IMG/VR virus record: IMGVR_UViG_3300010938_000648
Coordinates: 1 to 39,821 of that record
Reading direction: 5' to 3' (one strand)
From: a virus
Length of the DNA stretch: 39,821 bases
Shown: positions 31,979-39,187 of the stretch, in pieces
Position numbering within the stretch: the first letter of the stretch is position 1
How the letters are laid out: each line of letters begins with the position of its first letter
Notes under the pieces: generated by a model
The model's database searches: none
What the model was told of the DNA's origin: nothing
Seen by the model: the letters and a program-made list of their open reading frames with translations, nothing else
Made by a program: the position numbers and the translations under genes

Positions 31979-32508
31979 CAGAACCCTCCGATGCTACGTC
32001 CACCGATTGGCATGAATGGTTGCTGCTGTTTCGGTTGCTGCATGAAGAGTCGTTGGAAGAGCGGGGCCATCATGCTTTGCATGGTACTTCCGGCGATGGT
32101 CGAGGCCAACTGGCCCCATCCGGACCCGCCCTGCTGCGGAGGTTGCGGAGTCGTCGCTGTCGTGCTCGGTGTTTGGGGCGTCCCGATGGCCGCGACGGTC
32201 TCGGGTTTGAGCATCAGGTCTTGAAACTGCGGATTCAGACCTGAGACTCCCAATGTCGGCTGCTGGTTGGCGGTCAATGCTTGCGCGAGACCACCGAAGC
32301 CGCCGCTTGTTGTTGGATTCGCGCCTGTGAACGAACCCGATGCGGGTCCACCGTCACCAAGCGATGCAAGTAGCGGCTGCGGCTGTTGGACGCCAGCGCC
32401 CATTGGGTAGAACTGTCGCGGCGTCTGTGGTTTGCTACCGAACGCCTTGTTCAGCAGGCCACCGGTGAGCGCTGATCCGATTCCTAGGAGGCTTCCCCAG
32501 AATCCCAT
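31978..32508 (-). CDS. Gly/Gln/Pro-rich head-region protein, 176 aa
   Basis: N-terminal GFWGSLLGIGSALTGGLLNK is a hydrophobic Gly/Leu helix, the rest is disordered, rich in Gln, Pro, Thr and Gly, with a second hydrophobic helix near 140-160. GGGGTG precedes ATG 32508. Similar GxLLGIGSxLxGG starts are seen in minor virion or internal proteins. Its place before the portal suggests a capsid-associated or ejected protein. Confidence 0.72.
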   Translation of the reverse strand: MGFWGSLLGIGSALTGGLLNKAFGSKPQTPRQFYPMGAGVQQPQPLLASLGDGGPASGSFTGANPTTSGGFGGLAQALTANQQPTLGVSGLNPQFQDLMLKPETVAAIGTPQTPSTTATTPQPPQQGGSGWGQLASTIAGSTMQSMMAPLFQRLFMQQPKQQQPFMPIGGRSIGGF

Positions 32509-32511
32509 GTT

Positions 32512-32649
32512 TCACCCCATCATGTTGCCAAGACCGTCTCTCTCTGTTGTCGGCTTCACGATGATGAATAGCCTGACGCGCCTCCCGACAACGAAGCCTA
32601 CCACCAGACCAACTATGAGGCCCGCCATGCTGGTGATGGCCAGTTCCAT
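32512..32649 (-). CDS. Single-TM small protein, 45 aa; first gene of the late operon
   Basis: Starts MELAITSMAGLIVGLVVGFV, a single strongly hydrophobic helix (about 7-27) followed by a basic stretch GRRVRLF and a polar tail. The adjacent promoter (32685-32656) would start transcription at about 32649, so this gene may be translated from a leaderless message; no ribosome binding site is seen. Longer upstream frames cross the promoter and are rejected. It could be a small membrane peptide of the lysis or superinfection-exclusion type; that is a guess. Confidence 0.6.
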   Translation of the reverse strand: MELAITSMAGLIVGLVVGFVVGRRVRLFIIVKPTTERDGLGNMMG

Positions 32650-32655
32650 GGCTTC

Positions 32656-32685
32656 ATGGTAGTGAAGCGCGAAAACCGATGTCAA
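32656..32685 (-). promoter_or_regulatory. Sigma70-like late promoter (minus strand)
   Basis: Minus-strand -35 TTGACA (32685-32680) and -10 TACCAT (32661-32656) with an 18-bp spacer, pointing into the 32649-11585 operon. It is the only good candidate for driving virion genes. The divergent rightward promoter lies about 165 bp away with a large palindrome between them. Confidence 0.65.
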
Positions 32686-32729
32686 GTGTTTTTTTGGTGA
32701 GAGCCATGAGCCACGAATCCGCGGTTGTC

Positions 32730-32771
32730 TCGTGACATAAATCGCCCTGAGGAACGGGATTTTTGTCACGA
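32730..32771. promoter_or_regulatory. 42-bp imperfect palindrome between divergent promoters
   Basis: TCGTGACA (32730-32737) and TGTCACGA (32764-32771) are perfect complements. Inside them AAAT (32739-32742) pairs with ATTT (32759-32762) and CCC (32745-32747) with GGG (32756-32758). It lies between the late promoter and the right-arm promoter, which makes a shared operator likely. Confidence 0.65.
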
Positions 32772-32797
32772 CCCATCTCCCCCCGTTCTCCCCCCAC

Positions 32798-32840
32798 AGT
32801 TGCATCATAACATCCTGTATCTATTGCGAAAATAGTTGCA
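32798..32840. promoter_or_regulatory. AGTTGCA direct repeats and CTATT/AATAG dyad
   Basis: AGTTGCA occurs at 32798-32804 and 32834-32840, and CTATT (32821-32825) with AATAG (32831-32835) makes a short dyad just upstream of the right-arm -35. Candidate activator or repressor sites; short motifs, so tentative. Confidence 0.4.
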
Positions 32841-32849
32841 CAAAAATAC

Positions 32850-32878
32850 TTGACAAGTTTTCTTGCCGGTGTCATGAT
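32850..32878 (+). promoter_or_regulatory. Sigma70-like promoter for the right-arm operon
   Basis: -35 TTGACA (32850-32855), 17-bp spacer, -10 CATGAT (32873-32878). The expected start near 32885 leaves a short leader with GGAGG (32893-32897) before ATG 32907. Local DNA is A+T-rich. It would drive all genes to the window end. Confidence 0.7.
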
Positions 32879-32906
32879 CTGCTTGGGAACGCGGAGGAAT
32901 CGGGGG

Positions 32907-33575
32907 ATGACCCTCCGACAGACAGACCTTCGGGACTACCTGGCATGTCCGCGGAGGTTCGAACTGCGGGTTCTGCGGGGCGTCAACCCCGTGACCGCCG
33001 CAGGAATGTTTGGAACCGCGTTCCATCGCGGGATGAAGATTCTCGCGGAATCCCTCGTTGCTGAACCTGTTGAAGATGTCGTCGCCGAGGTTCTTCAGAC
33101 GGACCTGGGCGGTATCCCTATCCGTGTGGACAGGCTGATGCGCCTGCTTGCCTTTGGGCGCATCTTCCTCGATGCCCATCCGCCGAAGATGGTCGAGAAG
33201 ACTTTGTCCTTCGAGGTGGATGGGTATCGTCTCCAAGGGACCCTCGACCTTCTCGATGTGCACGGATGCTTGTGGGACTACAAGACCGGCCGGCATCCGG
33301 CGCCAGATGCCGCGGAGATATCCTTCCAGTTGTCTTTCTACGCTTACGCGCTCTGCCTCGTGGAAAGGATACTTCCTGAAGAGGTTGGGATTGCCTGGTT
33401 CGGTCCCAACAGGATCGAACGGTTCGTCTCCAAGAGGAGCGGCGAGCGGTTGATCCGCTTCCGTGACAATCTGGAGATGCTGGTAGGGGCTATCAAGCGT
33501 GGGAGTTTTCCACCACGAACTGCGTCTTGTAGGTTCTGCACGGTGCGGCCGTGGTGCGAGTATGGGAGGCGGTGA
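32907..33575 (+). CDS. Cas4/RecB-family PD-(D/E)XK nuclease with Fe-S cysteines
   Basis: A 222-aa nuclease predicted to resect or process DNA ends. Motifs: C14 in YLACPRRF, H40, GTLD with D114, WDYKTG with D124 and K126, Q141 in FQLSFYAYAL, and three C-terminal cysteines C208, C211, C217. C14 plus these three is the 4Fe-4S ligand set of Cas4 and AddB-type nucleases. No CRISPR genes are present, so this is a stand-alone phage recombination nuclease. GGAGG precedes ATG 32907. It is coupled by TGATG to a second exonuclease gene. Confidence 0.88.
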   Translation: MTLRQTDLRDYLACPRRFELRVLRGVNPVTAAGMFGTAFHRGMKILAESLVAEPVEDVVAEVLQTDLGGIPIRVDRLMRLLAFGRIFLDAHPPKMVEKTLSFEVDGYRLQGTLDLLDVHGCLWDYKTGRHPAPDAAEISFQLSFYAYALCLVERILPEEVGIAWFGPNRIERFVSKRSGERLIRFRDNLEMLVGAIKRGSFPPRTASCRFCTVRPWCEYGRR

Positions 33576-34477
33576 TGGAGCAAGGCATCACGATAGGTGG
33601 TTCGGAGATTGCGGCTGTCGTTGGCCTGAATCCATGGCTGACGCCGCTCGCATTGTGGCGGCGGAAGGTCGGCCTGGACGAACCCCAGGCCGACAACCCA
33701 TCCATGGCGGAGGGGCGGGCGATGGAGCCTGTCATCGCGGAGGAATACCGCGAGATGACGGGTGCGACCTTCCTCGAGATTCCGCCGTTCTCGGACCCTG
33801 CGCGACCGTGGCGCAGGGCCTCGCTTGACCGCCTCGCTCAGATGCCGTCGGGCGAGGTGCGGGTCGTCGAGATCAAGTGGAGCGCTCGGGGCTTCGGTGA
33901 CGAGGTTCCCGCGCCCTACTACTTGCAGGTCCAGTGGTATCTGGACTGCTACCGCCTGCCTCGCGGCGACCTCGTGGAGCGCCGCGCGGGCGCTAGACCG
34001 ACCATTCACACCATCGAGGCCGCGCCTGACGTGCAGGCGTGGTTACTCGAGGAGGCTGAGAAGTTCGTGCTCTTGTGCCAGAACGGGATGCCGCCTGAGC
34101 CCGCGGACGATAACGAACGGGCTCAGGTGGCGCTCGCGCGGGTGCCGTCGCGCGGGGTGACGATGCGCCCGGACGAGGCCCTCGATCTCGCTGTACGCGA
34201 AGTGCTCGTGCAGAAAGAGTATCTCCGCGATGTTGAGCGGAAGGTCAAGGCGGTCGAGGCCGCTCTTCTGGAAGCGATGGCGGCTTGCGGCGCGACGCGC
34301 TGCGAGTCGCTGTCGGGATGGTCATGCGCGCTCGTCGAGCGCGAGGGCGCGGTGCGATGGAAGGATGTCGCCGAGGCCCTCGGCGCTCGCGAGCATCCGG
34401 AGTTGTTGGAACGATACCGCGGCGCTGGGTCGCGGTATCTGCGATGGTCAACAAACAAGGAGAGGAACCATGGATGA
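33575..34477 (+). CDS. YqaJ-like viral exonuclease
   Basis: A 300-aa lambda-exonuclease-type enzyme that makes 3' single-stranded ends for annealing. It starts with TIGGSEIAAVVGLNPW (6-21), then EGRAMEP (46-52), ASLDRL with D85, VEIKWS with E99 and K101, and YYLQVQWY at 115-122. These are the catalytic D-ExK-Q elements of the YqaJ family. The C-terminal 90 residues form helical accessory parts. ATG 33575 overlaps the previous stop, with GGGAGG upstream. Its 3' end overlaps the putative annealing-protein gene by 8 bp. Confidence 0.9.
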   Translation: MEQGITIGGSEIAAVVGLNPWLTPLALWRRKVGLDEPQADNPSMAEGRAMEPVIAEEYREMTGATFLEIPPFSDPARPWRRASLDRLAQMPSGEVRVVEIKWSARGFGDEVPAPYYLQVQWYLDCYRLPRGDLVERRAGARPTIHTIEAAPDVQAWLLEEAEKFVLLCQNGMPPEPADDNERAQVALARVPSRGVTMRPDEALDLAVREVLVQKEYLRDVERKVKAVEAALLEAMAACGATRCESLSGWSCALVEREGAVRWKDVAEALGAREHPELLERYRGAGSRYLRWSTNKERNHG

Positions 34478-35816
34478 ACAGAAGGCACTCGTGCCGCAGT
34501 CGGAGGCTGCGGCCCTGGTCCGACCCGAGACGGTCTCGGCGGACCAGACGGGACTCTTGGAGGCCCGCATTCGCGCTGATGCGCAGGTGCGGGCGACCCT
34601 GGCACTCGCGAGGCCGCGGGACCTATTGCGGGTCCGCGAGCGCATCCTGGCGGACGCCCGGCGTCCGGCGTTCGCTGCGCAGGCCGAATACGCGGTCCCT
34701 CGCGCCGGCACGACGATCAGGGGGCCGAGCATTCGGTTCGCGGAGTCCGTCATCAGGGCTCTCGGCAACGTGACCGTCGAGGTTGCGGTGGTGGCCGAAG
34801 ACGAGGAACGCCGCCTCGTCGAGGTCACCGTCTGTGACCTTGAGGCGAACGCCCTGTACCGGCAGGGCTTCGTCGTGCGGAAGGTGGTCGAGCGGCGGAA
34901 GTTGCCGCCGAATCAGAGGCCCGAAGACGTGCTCGGGACCCGCACTGGTGCGGACGGCCAGACCATCTACCTGATCCGAGCCAGTGAGGCCGACCTCGCG
35001 ATGATGCAGGCGTCGCAGGCGAGCAGGGTCATTCGGAACTTGGGTCTCCGCCTCGCCCCTGGGGACCTCGTGGAGGAAGCCCTGCGCGAGTGCGCGCGGA
35101 CCCGCGAGGGCGAGGCCAAGGCGGACCCGCAGGCCGCAATCCGCCGGATCGCGGATGCATTCGCGGAACTGCGGGTCTCAGTGCAGGACCTTCAGGACTA
35201 TCTCGGACATCCGCTGGTGCAGGCGTCGCCGGCGGAGATCGAGACCTTGCGCGGCGTCTGGACCGCGATCAAAGAGGGCACAACGACCTGGGCGCAGGTC
35301 GTCGCTGAGGCGCGGCCTGCCGTGCAGGCGGAACAGCCGGCGGCAACGCAGTCGCAGCCTGAGGCGCCTTCGGCTGGCGTCCCGGAACAGGTCAAGGAGC
35401 GGATGCGCAAGGTCCGCTCGGACAAGGGCGTGCCTCGCGGGCCGAGGGTCCCGAAGGCGGAGACGGAGGTCATCGAGGTGACGCCGGAGACGTCGCCCAT
35501 CGCTCCGATTCCGGCACCCGCGCCGGTCCAGGCTCCTGTTCCCGCGCCTGCTCCGGCGGCTGCGTTGCCCCCGACGCAAGACCGGATCATCGCGGGTCCC
35601 GGCCCGCGGGCGTTGGAACTCTCGCGCATCTGCGCGGAACTCGGCGTTTCCTCATCGTTCGCCGAACAGGTGATTCGCGGGATGTTCGGGACGATGACGA
35701 CGGAGGGGCTTGAGTCCATGAACCTGTCGAGGTACGTAGATTTGAAACACGCCATCCGCCGCGCGGCGCGCGAGCGGATGGAAGGCTCCGAGGAATCCAT
35801 CGAGGAGATCATCTGA
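34470..35816 (+). CDS. Putative single-strand annealing protein
   Basis: A 448-aa protein immediately after the exonuclease, where phages usually place an annealing protein (Bet, RecT, Erf). The conserved-looking block at about 60-150 includes ALARPRDLLRVRERIL, then GTTIRGPSIRFAESVIRALG, and DLEANALYRQ; I recall such RGPSIRFAE segments from annotated phage recombination proteins, but the family cannot be confirmed here. Residues 285-380 are Pro/Ala-rich linker and a conserved C-terminal helical region follows. AAGGAGAGG precedes ATG 34470; earlier codons lie inside the exonuclease gene. Confidence 0.75.
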   Translation: MDEQKALVPQSEAAALVRPETVSADQTGLLEARIRADAQVRATLALARPRDLLRVRERILADARRPAFAAQAEYAVPRAGTTIRGPSIRFAESVIRALGNVTVEVAVVAEDEERRLVEVTVCDLEANALYRQGFVVRKVVERRKLPPNQRPEDVLGTRTGADGQTIYLIRASEADLAMMQASQASRVIRNLGLRLAPGDLVEEALRECARTREGEAKADPQAAIRRIADAFAELRVSVQDLQDYLGHPLVQASPAEIETLRGVWTAIKEGTTTWAQVVAEARPAVQAEQPAATQSQPEAPSAGVPEQVKERMRKVRSDKGVPRGPRVPKAETEVIEVTPETSPIAPIPAPAPVQAPVPAPAPAAALPPTQDRIIAGPGPRALELSRICAELGVSSSFAEQVIRGMFGTMTTEGLESMNLSRYVDLKHAIRRAARERMEGSEESIEEII

Positions 35817-35918
35817 TGTCGAGTCGCGCCAGGGGCGGGAGTTTTCCCTCTTTTCGCCCGTCGCGTTCCGATGCCCGCCTCGTCCTGGCCGGGGCGGGCA
35901 CACAAGCGAGGTGCTGAG
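35817..35918 (+). other. Intergenic hairpin before the Cro-like gene
   Basis: TGCCCGCC (35872-35879) and GGCGGGCA (35893-35900) form a perfect 8-bp stem with a 13-nt loop. A short T-rich tract lies before rather than after it, so a terminator is doubtful. It could attenuate transcription or affect translation of the regulator gene that starts at 35919. Confidence 0.45.
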
Positions 35919-36134
35919 ATGCTGAATGTCAAGCGGGTCCGGGAACTCGCGCGGGAGCGTGGGTTCCCTGAGGCGGGGCTGTCCGACGCTCTGATGCGCG
36001 CGCTCGCCCGCGAGGGCGTGGATGTTGCGCATCAGACCATCAATGGCTGGTTGCGCGGGGCCTACGAGCCCATGGGGCGGAACCTGATCGCGCTGGCGCG
36101 GGTTCTCGGATGCAAGCCCGAGGACCTGCTGTGA
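35919..36134 (+). CDS. Cro/CI-type HTH regulator, 71 aa
   Basis: Compact XRE-family protein: five predicted helices, with recognition helix around 37-46 (VAHQTINGWLRG) and the typical last part NLIALARVLGCKPEDLL. The length matches Cro-like repressors without an oligomerisation domain. GCGAGGTGCTGAG precedes ATG 35919. It may bind palindromes in the divergent promoter region at 32.7 kb or in the 5.9-6.6 kb block; which one cannot be decided from sequence. Confidence 0.88.
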   Translation: MLNVKRVRELARERGFPEAGLSDALMRALAREGVDVAHQTINGWLRGAYEPMGRNLIALARVLGCKPEDLL

Positions 36135-36148
36135 GTGGGGGTGATGCC

Positions 36149-36943
36149 ATGTCGTGGTTCATGGCAACGGCTCGCGACGTGCGTGCCGCGATCATGGATG
36201 TGCTGCCGGCGGTCTGCGATGAGGAGGACCGCAAGCACGGTCTTCTCATCGAGACAGAGGATGACGAGGTCCATTTCGTGGCCACGGATGGCCATCGTGT
36301 GATGCGCGCGTCCGTGCGGCCTCTGGCGCTCGCGCAGGGCGCGAGCAGCATCGTCATCGGCCAGGACGTACTCCGTGGCCCGATGATGTCGGTGCTGAAG
36401 GCCGCCAAGCCCAGGGAGCGGTTCATCGTTGAACTTTCCGGCTCCGACGCATCCATCCGGATCGGCGACAAGACGTTCGTGGTCACCGGTGGCGTGGACG
36501 CGAAGTTCCCGCCGTACCGGCGCATCGTGCCGGAGCAGTACGCCTGGTCGTTCAGGGTCGTGGACCCCAACGGCTTGAAGCACATCGTGCGAGCGGCTGC
36601 CAGTGTCCTTGCACACGACAAGACGCGGAGCCATGCGCTCGTTGTATACAAGGAGAACGGCGAATACACGGTCAGTCTCCAGTTCAAGTCCTGGTCATTC
36701 GGGACGGCCTGTGCCGCTGCTTTCGCGGTGTATCGAGACGATGGATTCCCGGCGGTCGCGTGTAAGTTCGCACTGGACGCGCGATACCTGCTGGATGCGC
36801 TGATGCATCTAGCAGACGCTCGCCGTGGTGTTCTGTTCGCCGGCAATTCTTTCGAGGACCCCATCGTGCACGTGGCGGCATGGTTGGACTCGTCGCGGTC
36901 GCATTGGATCGCGTCCATCAGGCTGAAGGACATCGGGGAATGA
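36149..36943 (+). CDS. Two-domain homologue of the DNA polymerase III beta clamp
   Basis: A 264-aa sliding-clamp relative. FVATDGHRVMRASV at 43-56 aligns with the second domain of bacterial DnaN (ATDGHR), and FPPYRRIVPE at 120-129 matches the FPDYRRVLP junction before its third domain; FALDARYLLDAL near 207-218 matches the DnaN third-domain motif. The first DnaN domain is missing, which explains the shorter length (host about 366 aa). It could form a trimeric ring like T4 gp45 or act as a clamp decoy. A GGGGGTGATGCC context precedes ATG 36149. The 3' end overlaps the next gene by ATGA. Confidence 0.85.
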   Translation: MSWFMATARDVRAAIMDVLPAVCDEEDRKHGLLIETEDDEVHFVATDGHRVMRASVRPLALAQGASSIVIGQDVLRGPMMSVLKAAKPRERFIVELSGSDASIRIGDKTFVVTGGVDAKFPPYRRIVPEQYAWSFRVVDPNGLKHIVRAAASVLAHDKTRSHALVVYKENGEYTVSLQFKSWSFGTACAAAFAVYRDDGFPAVACKFALDARYLLDALMHLADARRGVLFAGNSFEDPIVHVAAWLDSSRSHWIASIRLKDIGE

Positions 36944-37356
36944 TCGCGCTGGCACATGCGGTTCTGATGGCGCTCGCGGTGGTCCCGCACGTTCCGCTGC
37001 ACGGCGACGAGCATCGTGCGGTCGCGCGGGCGGCCTTGCGCGTGTACGCGCGGGACGCGCGCGAGGTCCAAGAGATGGAGCGGCTCGCGCAGGTCGAGTC
37101 CGGTTGGAGACCCGCGGCTGTCTCGGATAAGGGGGCCTGCGGGCTCTGGCAGGTCCGGCCCTCTGTCTGGGGTACTACGTGCGAGGCGCTGCGGACCCGA
37201 CCGTTGCACTCGGTCGCGCTCGCGCTGACGGTCAAGCGCCGGATGGAGGCGCGCTGTGGGCGCGCATGGAAGGTCTGTTATCAGTACGGCCCGTCGCATC
37301 CGCGCGCGCTACGGTCCGTGAAAGGAGTTGTTCATCATGGCAATCAACGTCGCTGA
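36940..37356 (+). CDS. Secreted SLT-type lytic transglycosylase
   Basis: A 138-aa enzyme expected to cut the glycan strand of peptidoglycan. A hydrophobic N-terminus (ALAHAVLMALAVVPHVPLHG, about 3-22) looks like a signal peptide. The SLT signature is clear: QVESGWRPAAVSDKG with catalytic E53, then ACGLWQVRPSVWG at 66-78. The start overlaps the clamp stop by ATGA. It lies among DNA-metabolism genes, away from the lysis cassette, which is unusual; it may act early in infection or be packaged. Confidence 0.85.
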   Translation: MIALAHAVLMALAVVPHVPLHGDEHRAVARAALRVYARDAREVQEMERLAQVESGWRPAAVSDKGACGLWQVRPSVWGTTCEALRTRPLHSVALALTVKRRMEARCGRAWKVCYQYGPSHPRALRSVKGVVHHGNQRR

Positions 37357-37684
37357 CGCACGGCTCGTTGGGATCGCTGTTGGTTTCCGGAAGGACAGGC
37401 CGGAGGAACGGCAGTTGAAGGTCGCGTTGACCTTCGAGGTGCCGTGGCGAGAGGCATTGATGCGATACGCTTATCAATGGCACGTCTCGCTGGTCGTTTT
37501 CAGCGACCGACCCGCGTTGAAGATCATATCGCGAACGCGATGGCGGTTGTACGGGGTCCATCCTGAAAAAGACCTCATGACCATCCGGGTCGAATACGAG
37601 GATGGACCGGTCGCTGGCATGTTGTCCGTCTGGCACTACCTCGGCACGGTCGGAGTCCTGACCTTGCGGACGGAGGCCGCGTGA
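37337..37684 (+). CDS. Unknown 115-aa protein, paralogue of the 132-aa protein downstream
   Basis: Shares with the product of 38265-38663 an opening NxxxARLV, a VALxF or VSLxF strand and ALMRYA (about 38-43). Beta-rich with no recognised motif. AAAGGAG 9 nt upstream supports ATG 37337 over the TTG at 37328. It overlaps the transglycosylase end by 20 bp. A nuclease gene lies between the two paralogues. Confidence 0.75.
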   Translation: MAINVADARLVGIAVGFRKDRPEERQLKVALTFEVPWREALMRYAYQWHVSLVVFSDRPALKIISRTRWRLYGVHPEKDLMTIRVEYEDGPVAGMLSVWHYLGTVGVLTLRTEAA

Positions 37685-38268
37685 CCGCTTCTACGATCAT
37701 CGAGTTGCTCGCGGCCCGACACGCCGCGGACCTGTTCGTCCCTGAGTGCAAGGTCGGGGGCACCCTGTACTCGACAGGCGACACCCTCCGCCTTGACGCC
37801 TGGGTAATGCGCAAGTCCTGGGCCGATTTCCGGTGCATCGGGTACGAGATCAAGGTCTCGCGGGGCGACTTCACGCGCGACAAGAAGTGGCGCCGCTACC
37901 TGCCCTACTGCCACGAGTTCTACTTCGTGTGCCCCGCCGGCTTGATCCGCCCAGACGAGGTTCCGGACGGCGCTGGCCTGATCTGGGCCGGGCCGCGCCT
38001 CCAACGCAAGGTGCCCGCGCCCTGGCACGAGCCGGACCCCTCGCGACTCGTGCGGCTGATGGCCTACATCCTCATGTGGCGGGTTCCGACTCACACGCGG
38101 CCTCCGCGTGACATCGAGGGGGTCCGCACGCGGCAGCAGATGGTCGAGGAGGCGGAAGCCCGTGGGCGTCTCGCGGAGTTCGTCGCGCGCCACATCCGCG
38201 ACATGGTATCCAGGGCACGCGCCGACATCGAGGAGGCCCGCGCGGTCAAGCGCTTGGTGAAATCATGA
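37681..38268 (+). CDS. MmcB-like PD-(D/E)XK nuclease
   Basis: A 195-aa protein starting with GTG 37681, overlapping the previous stop, with GGAGG 4 nt upstream. The nuclease core shows LRLDAW (D39), CIGYEIKVSRGDF (E56, K58), then RDKKWRRYLPYCHEFYFVCP, the layout of MmcB-type DNA-repair nucleases. The C-terminal 70 residues are basic and helical. The likely role is DNA repair, recombination or host DNA attack; substrate unknown. Confidence 0.82.
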   Translation: MTASTIIELLAARHAADLFVPECKVGGTLYSTGDTLRLDAWVMRKSWADFRCIGYEIKVSRGDFTRDKKWRRYLPYCHEFYFVCPAGLIRPDEVPDGAGLIWAGPRLQRKVPAPWHEPDPSRLVRLMAYILMWRVPTHTRPPRDIEGVRTRQQMVEEAEARGRLAEFVARHIRDMVSRARADIEEARAVKRLVKS

Positions 38269-38663
38269 TCAACCTACCCAAAGCCCGGCTGGTCAGTGCG
38301 AACATCACGTTCCACGAATCACATCCTCATTGGGTGGCCGTGTCCCTGCACTTCTGGGCGCGCCTCAACGCGGACAACCACGCGGCGCTCATGCGCTACG
38401 CACAACCGGATGGCTGCGGCGTTGGGTTGCAGATCGTGCCGCGCGTTCCGGTCTCGCGGTTCGAGATTCAGGACGGCGAGCCGCCCTGGGTCGTGGCCGT
38501 CCGGTCCACGTTGGAAGCGTGGGTCTATCCGTCATCAGGCGAGATATCGTTCATCCTCTCCTACGACGAGGACCCTGGGGAGTGGATGCTGTCGGTGCGC
38601 ACCTTGATCGGGCGGGCACACGCGCTGTCCCTGTGGCCGGAGGCAGAAGGAGGTCTCGCATGA
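38265..38663 (+). CDS. Unknown 132-aa protein, paralogue of the 115-aa protein
   Basis: Begins MINLPKARLVSANITF and has HWVAVSLHFWARL and AALMRYAQ (about 40-47), matching the product of 37337-37684. Beta-rich; no catalytic motif. It is coupled by ATGA at both ends. The pair flanking a nuclease suggests duplication followed by insertion, or a functional trio. Confidence 0.75.
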   Translation: MINLPKARLVSANITFHESHPHWVAVSLHFWARLNADNHAALMRYAQPDGCGVGLQIVPRVPVSRFEIQDGEPPWVVAVRSTLEAWVYPSSGEISFILSYDEDPGEWMLSVRTLIGRAHALSLWPEAEGGLA

Positions 38664-39187
38664 ATCCGTTCATCTATCAACCCCATCCGTGCCCCCATTG
38701 CAATGGCACGGGCACGGACCCGCAGAGGCCGCGCGGCGGCAAGTGCGACGAGTGCCGTGGGACGGGCCGCCTGCGGGAGTACGTCATCATCCAACTCCGC
38801 GCGCAGTCAGAGACGTTTCGCGCCGCATTCGCGCTGTACGCGGCGGAAAGGCTCTCTGCCGAGCAGTTGGAGCACATCTACTTCCAGAGCCCATCCTATC
38901 ACGAGGCGCTCGCTGCGCAGGTACGCCTGAATAGGGAGGCCCGCAGGGAGTGGCGGCGCACGTACCCGAAACCGCGGGAGCCGCGGCCTCCGCGCGTCTG
39001 CGCGGATTGCGGCGAACGAATCATCGAATACAAGGGCCACGTCGAGTGGCAGGACCCTGAGTTGAAGCGCGACCCGCCACGCTGGCGCTGTCGCTGCGCC
39101 TACTATTGGCGCAACGGGTGGGCGCGATTGCGGCATCCAAGTTTCTTCTATCGCATGGCTTGGAGGTGGGACGATGGACAGGGTTGA
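38660..39187 (+). CDS. DnaJ-type zinc-finger protein, 175 aa
   Basis: Two CxxCxGxG units, CPHCNGTG (11-18) and CDECRGTG (29-36), form a DnaJ-like zinc centre. A second cluster near 115-150 has CADCGE and CRC spaced for another zinc site. A helical Arg-rich stretch lies between. There is no J-domain. The start is at 38660 (GGAGGTCTCGC upstream, ATGA overlap). Such phage proteins may bind nucleic acid or chaperone partners; function unknown. Confidence 0.8.
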   Translation: MNPFIYQPHPCPHCNGTGTDPQRPRGGKCDECRGTGRLREYVIIQLRAQSETFRAAFALYAAERLSAEQLEHIYFQSPSYHEALAAQVRLNREARREWRRTYPKPREPRPPRVCADCGERIIEYKGHVEWQDPELKRDPPRWRCRCAYYWRNGWARLRHPSFFYRMAWRWDDGQG

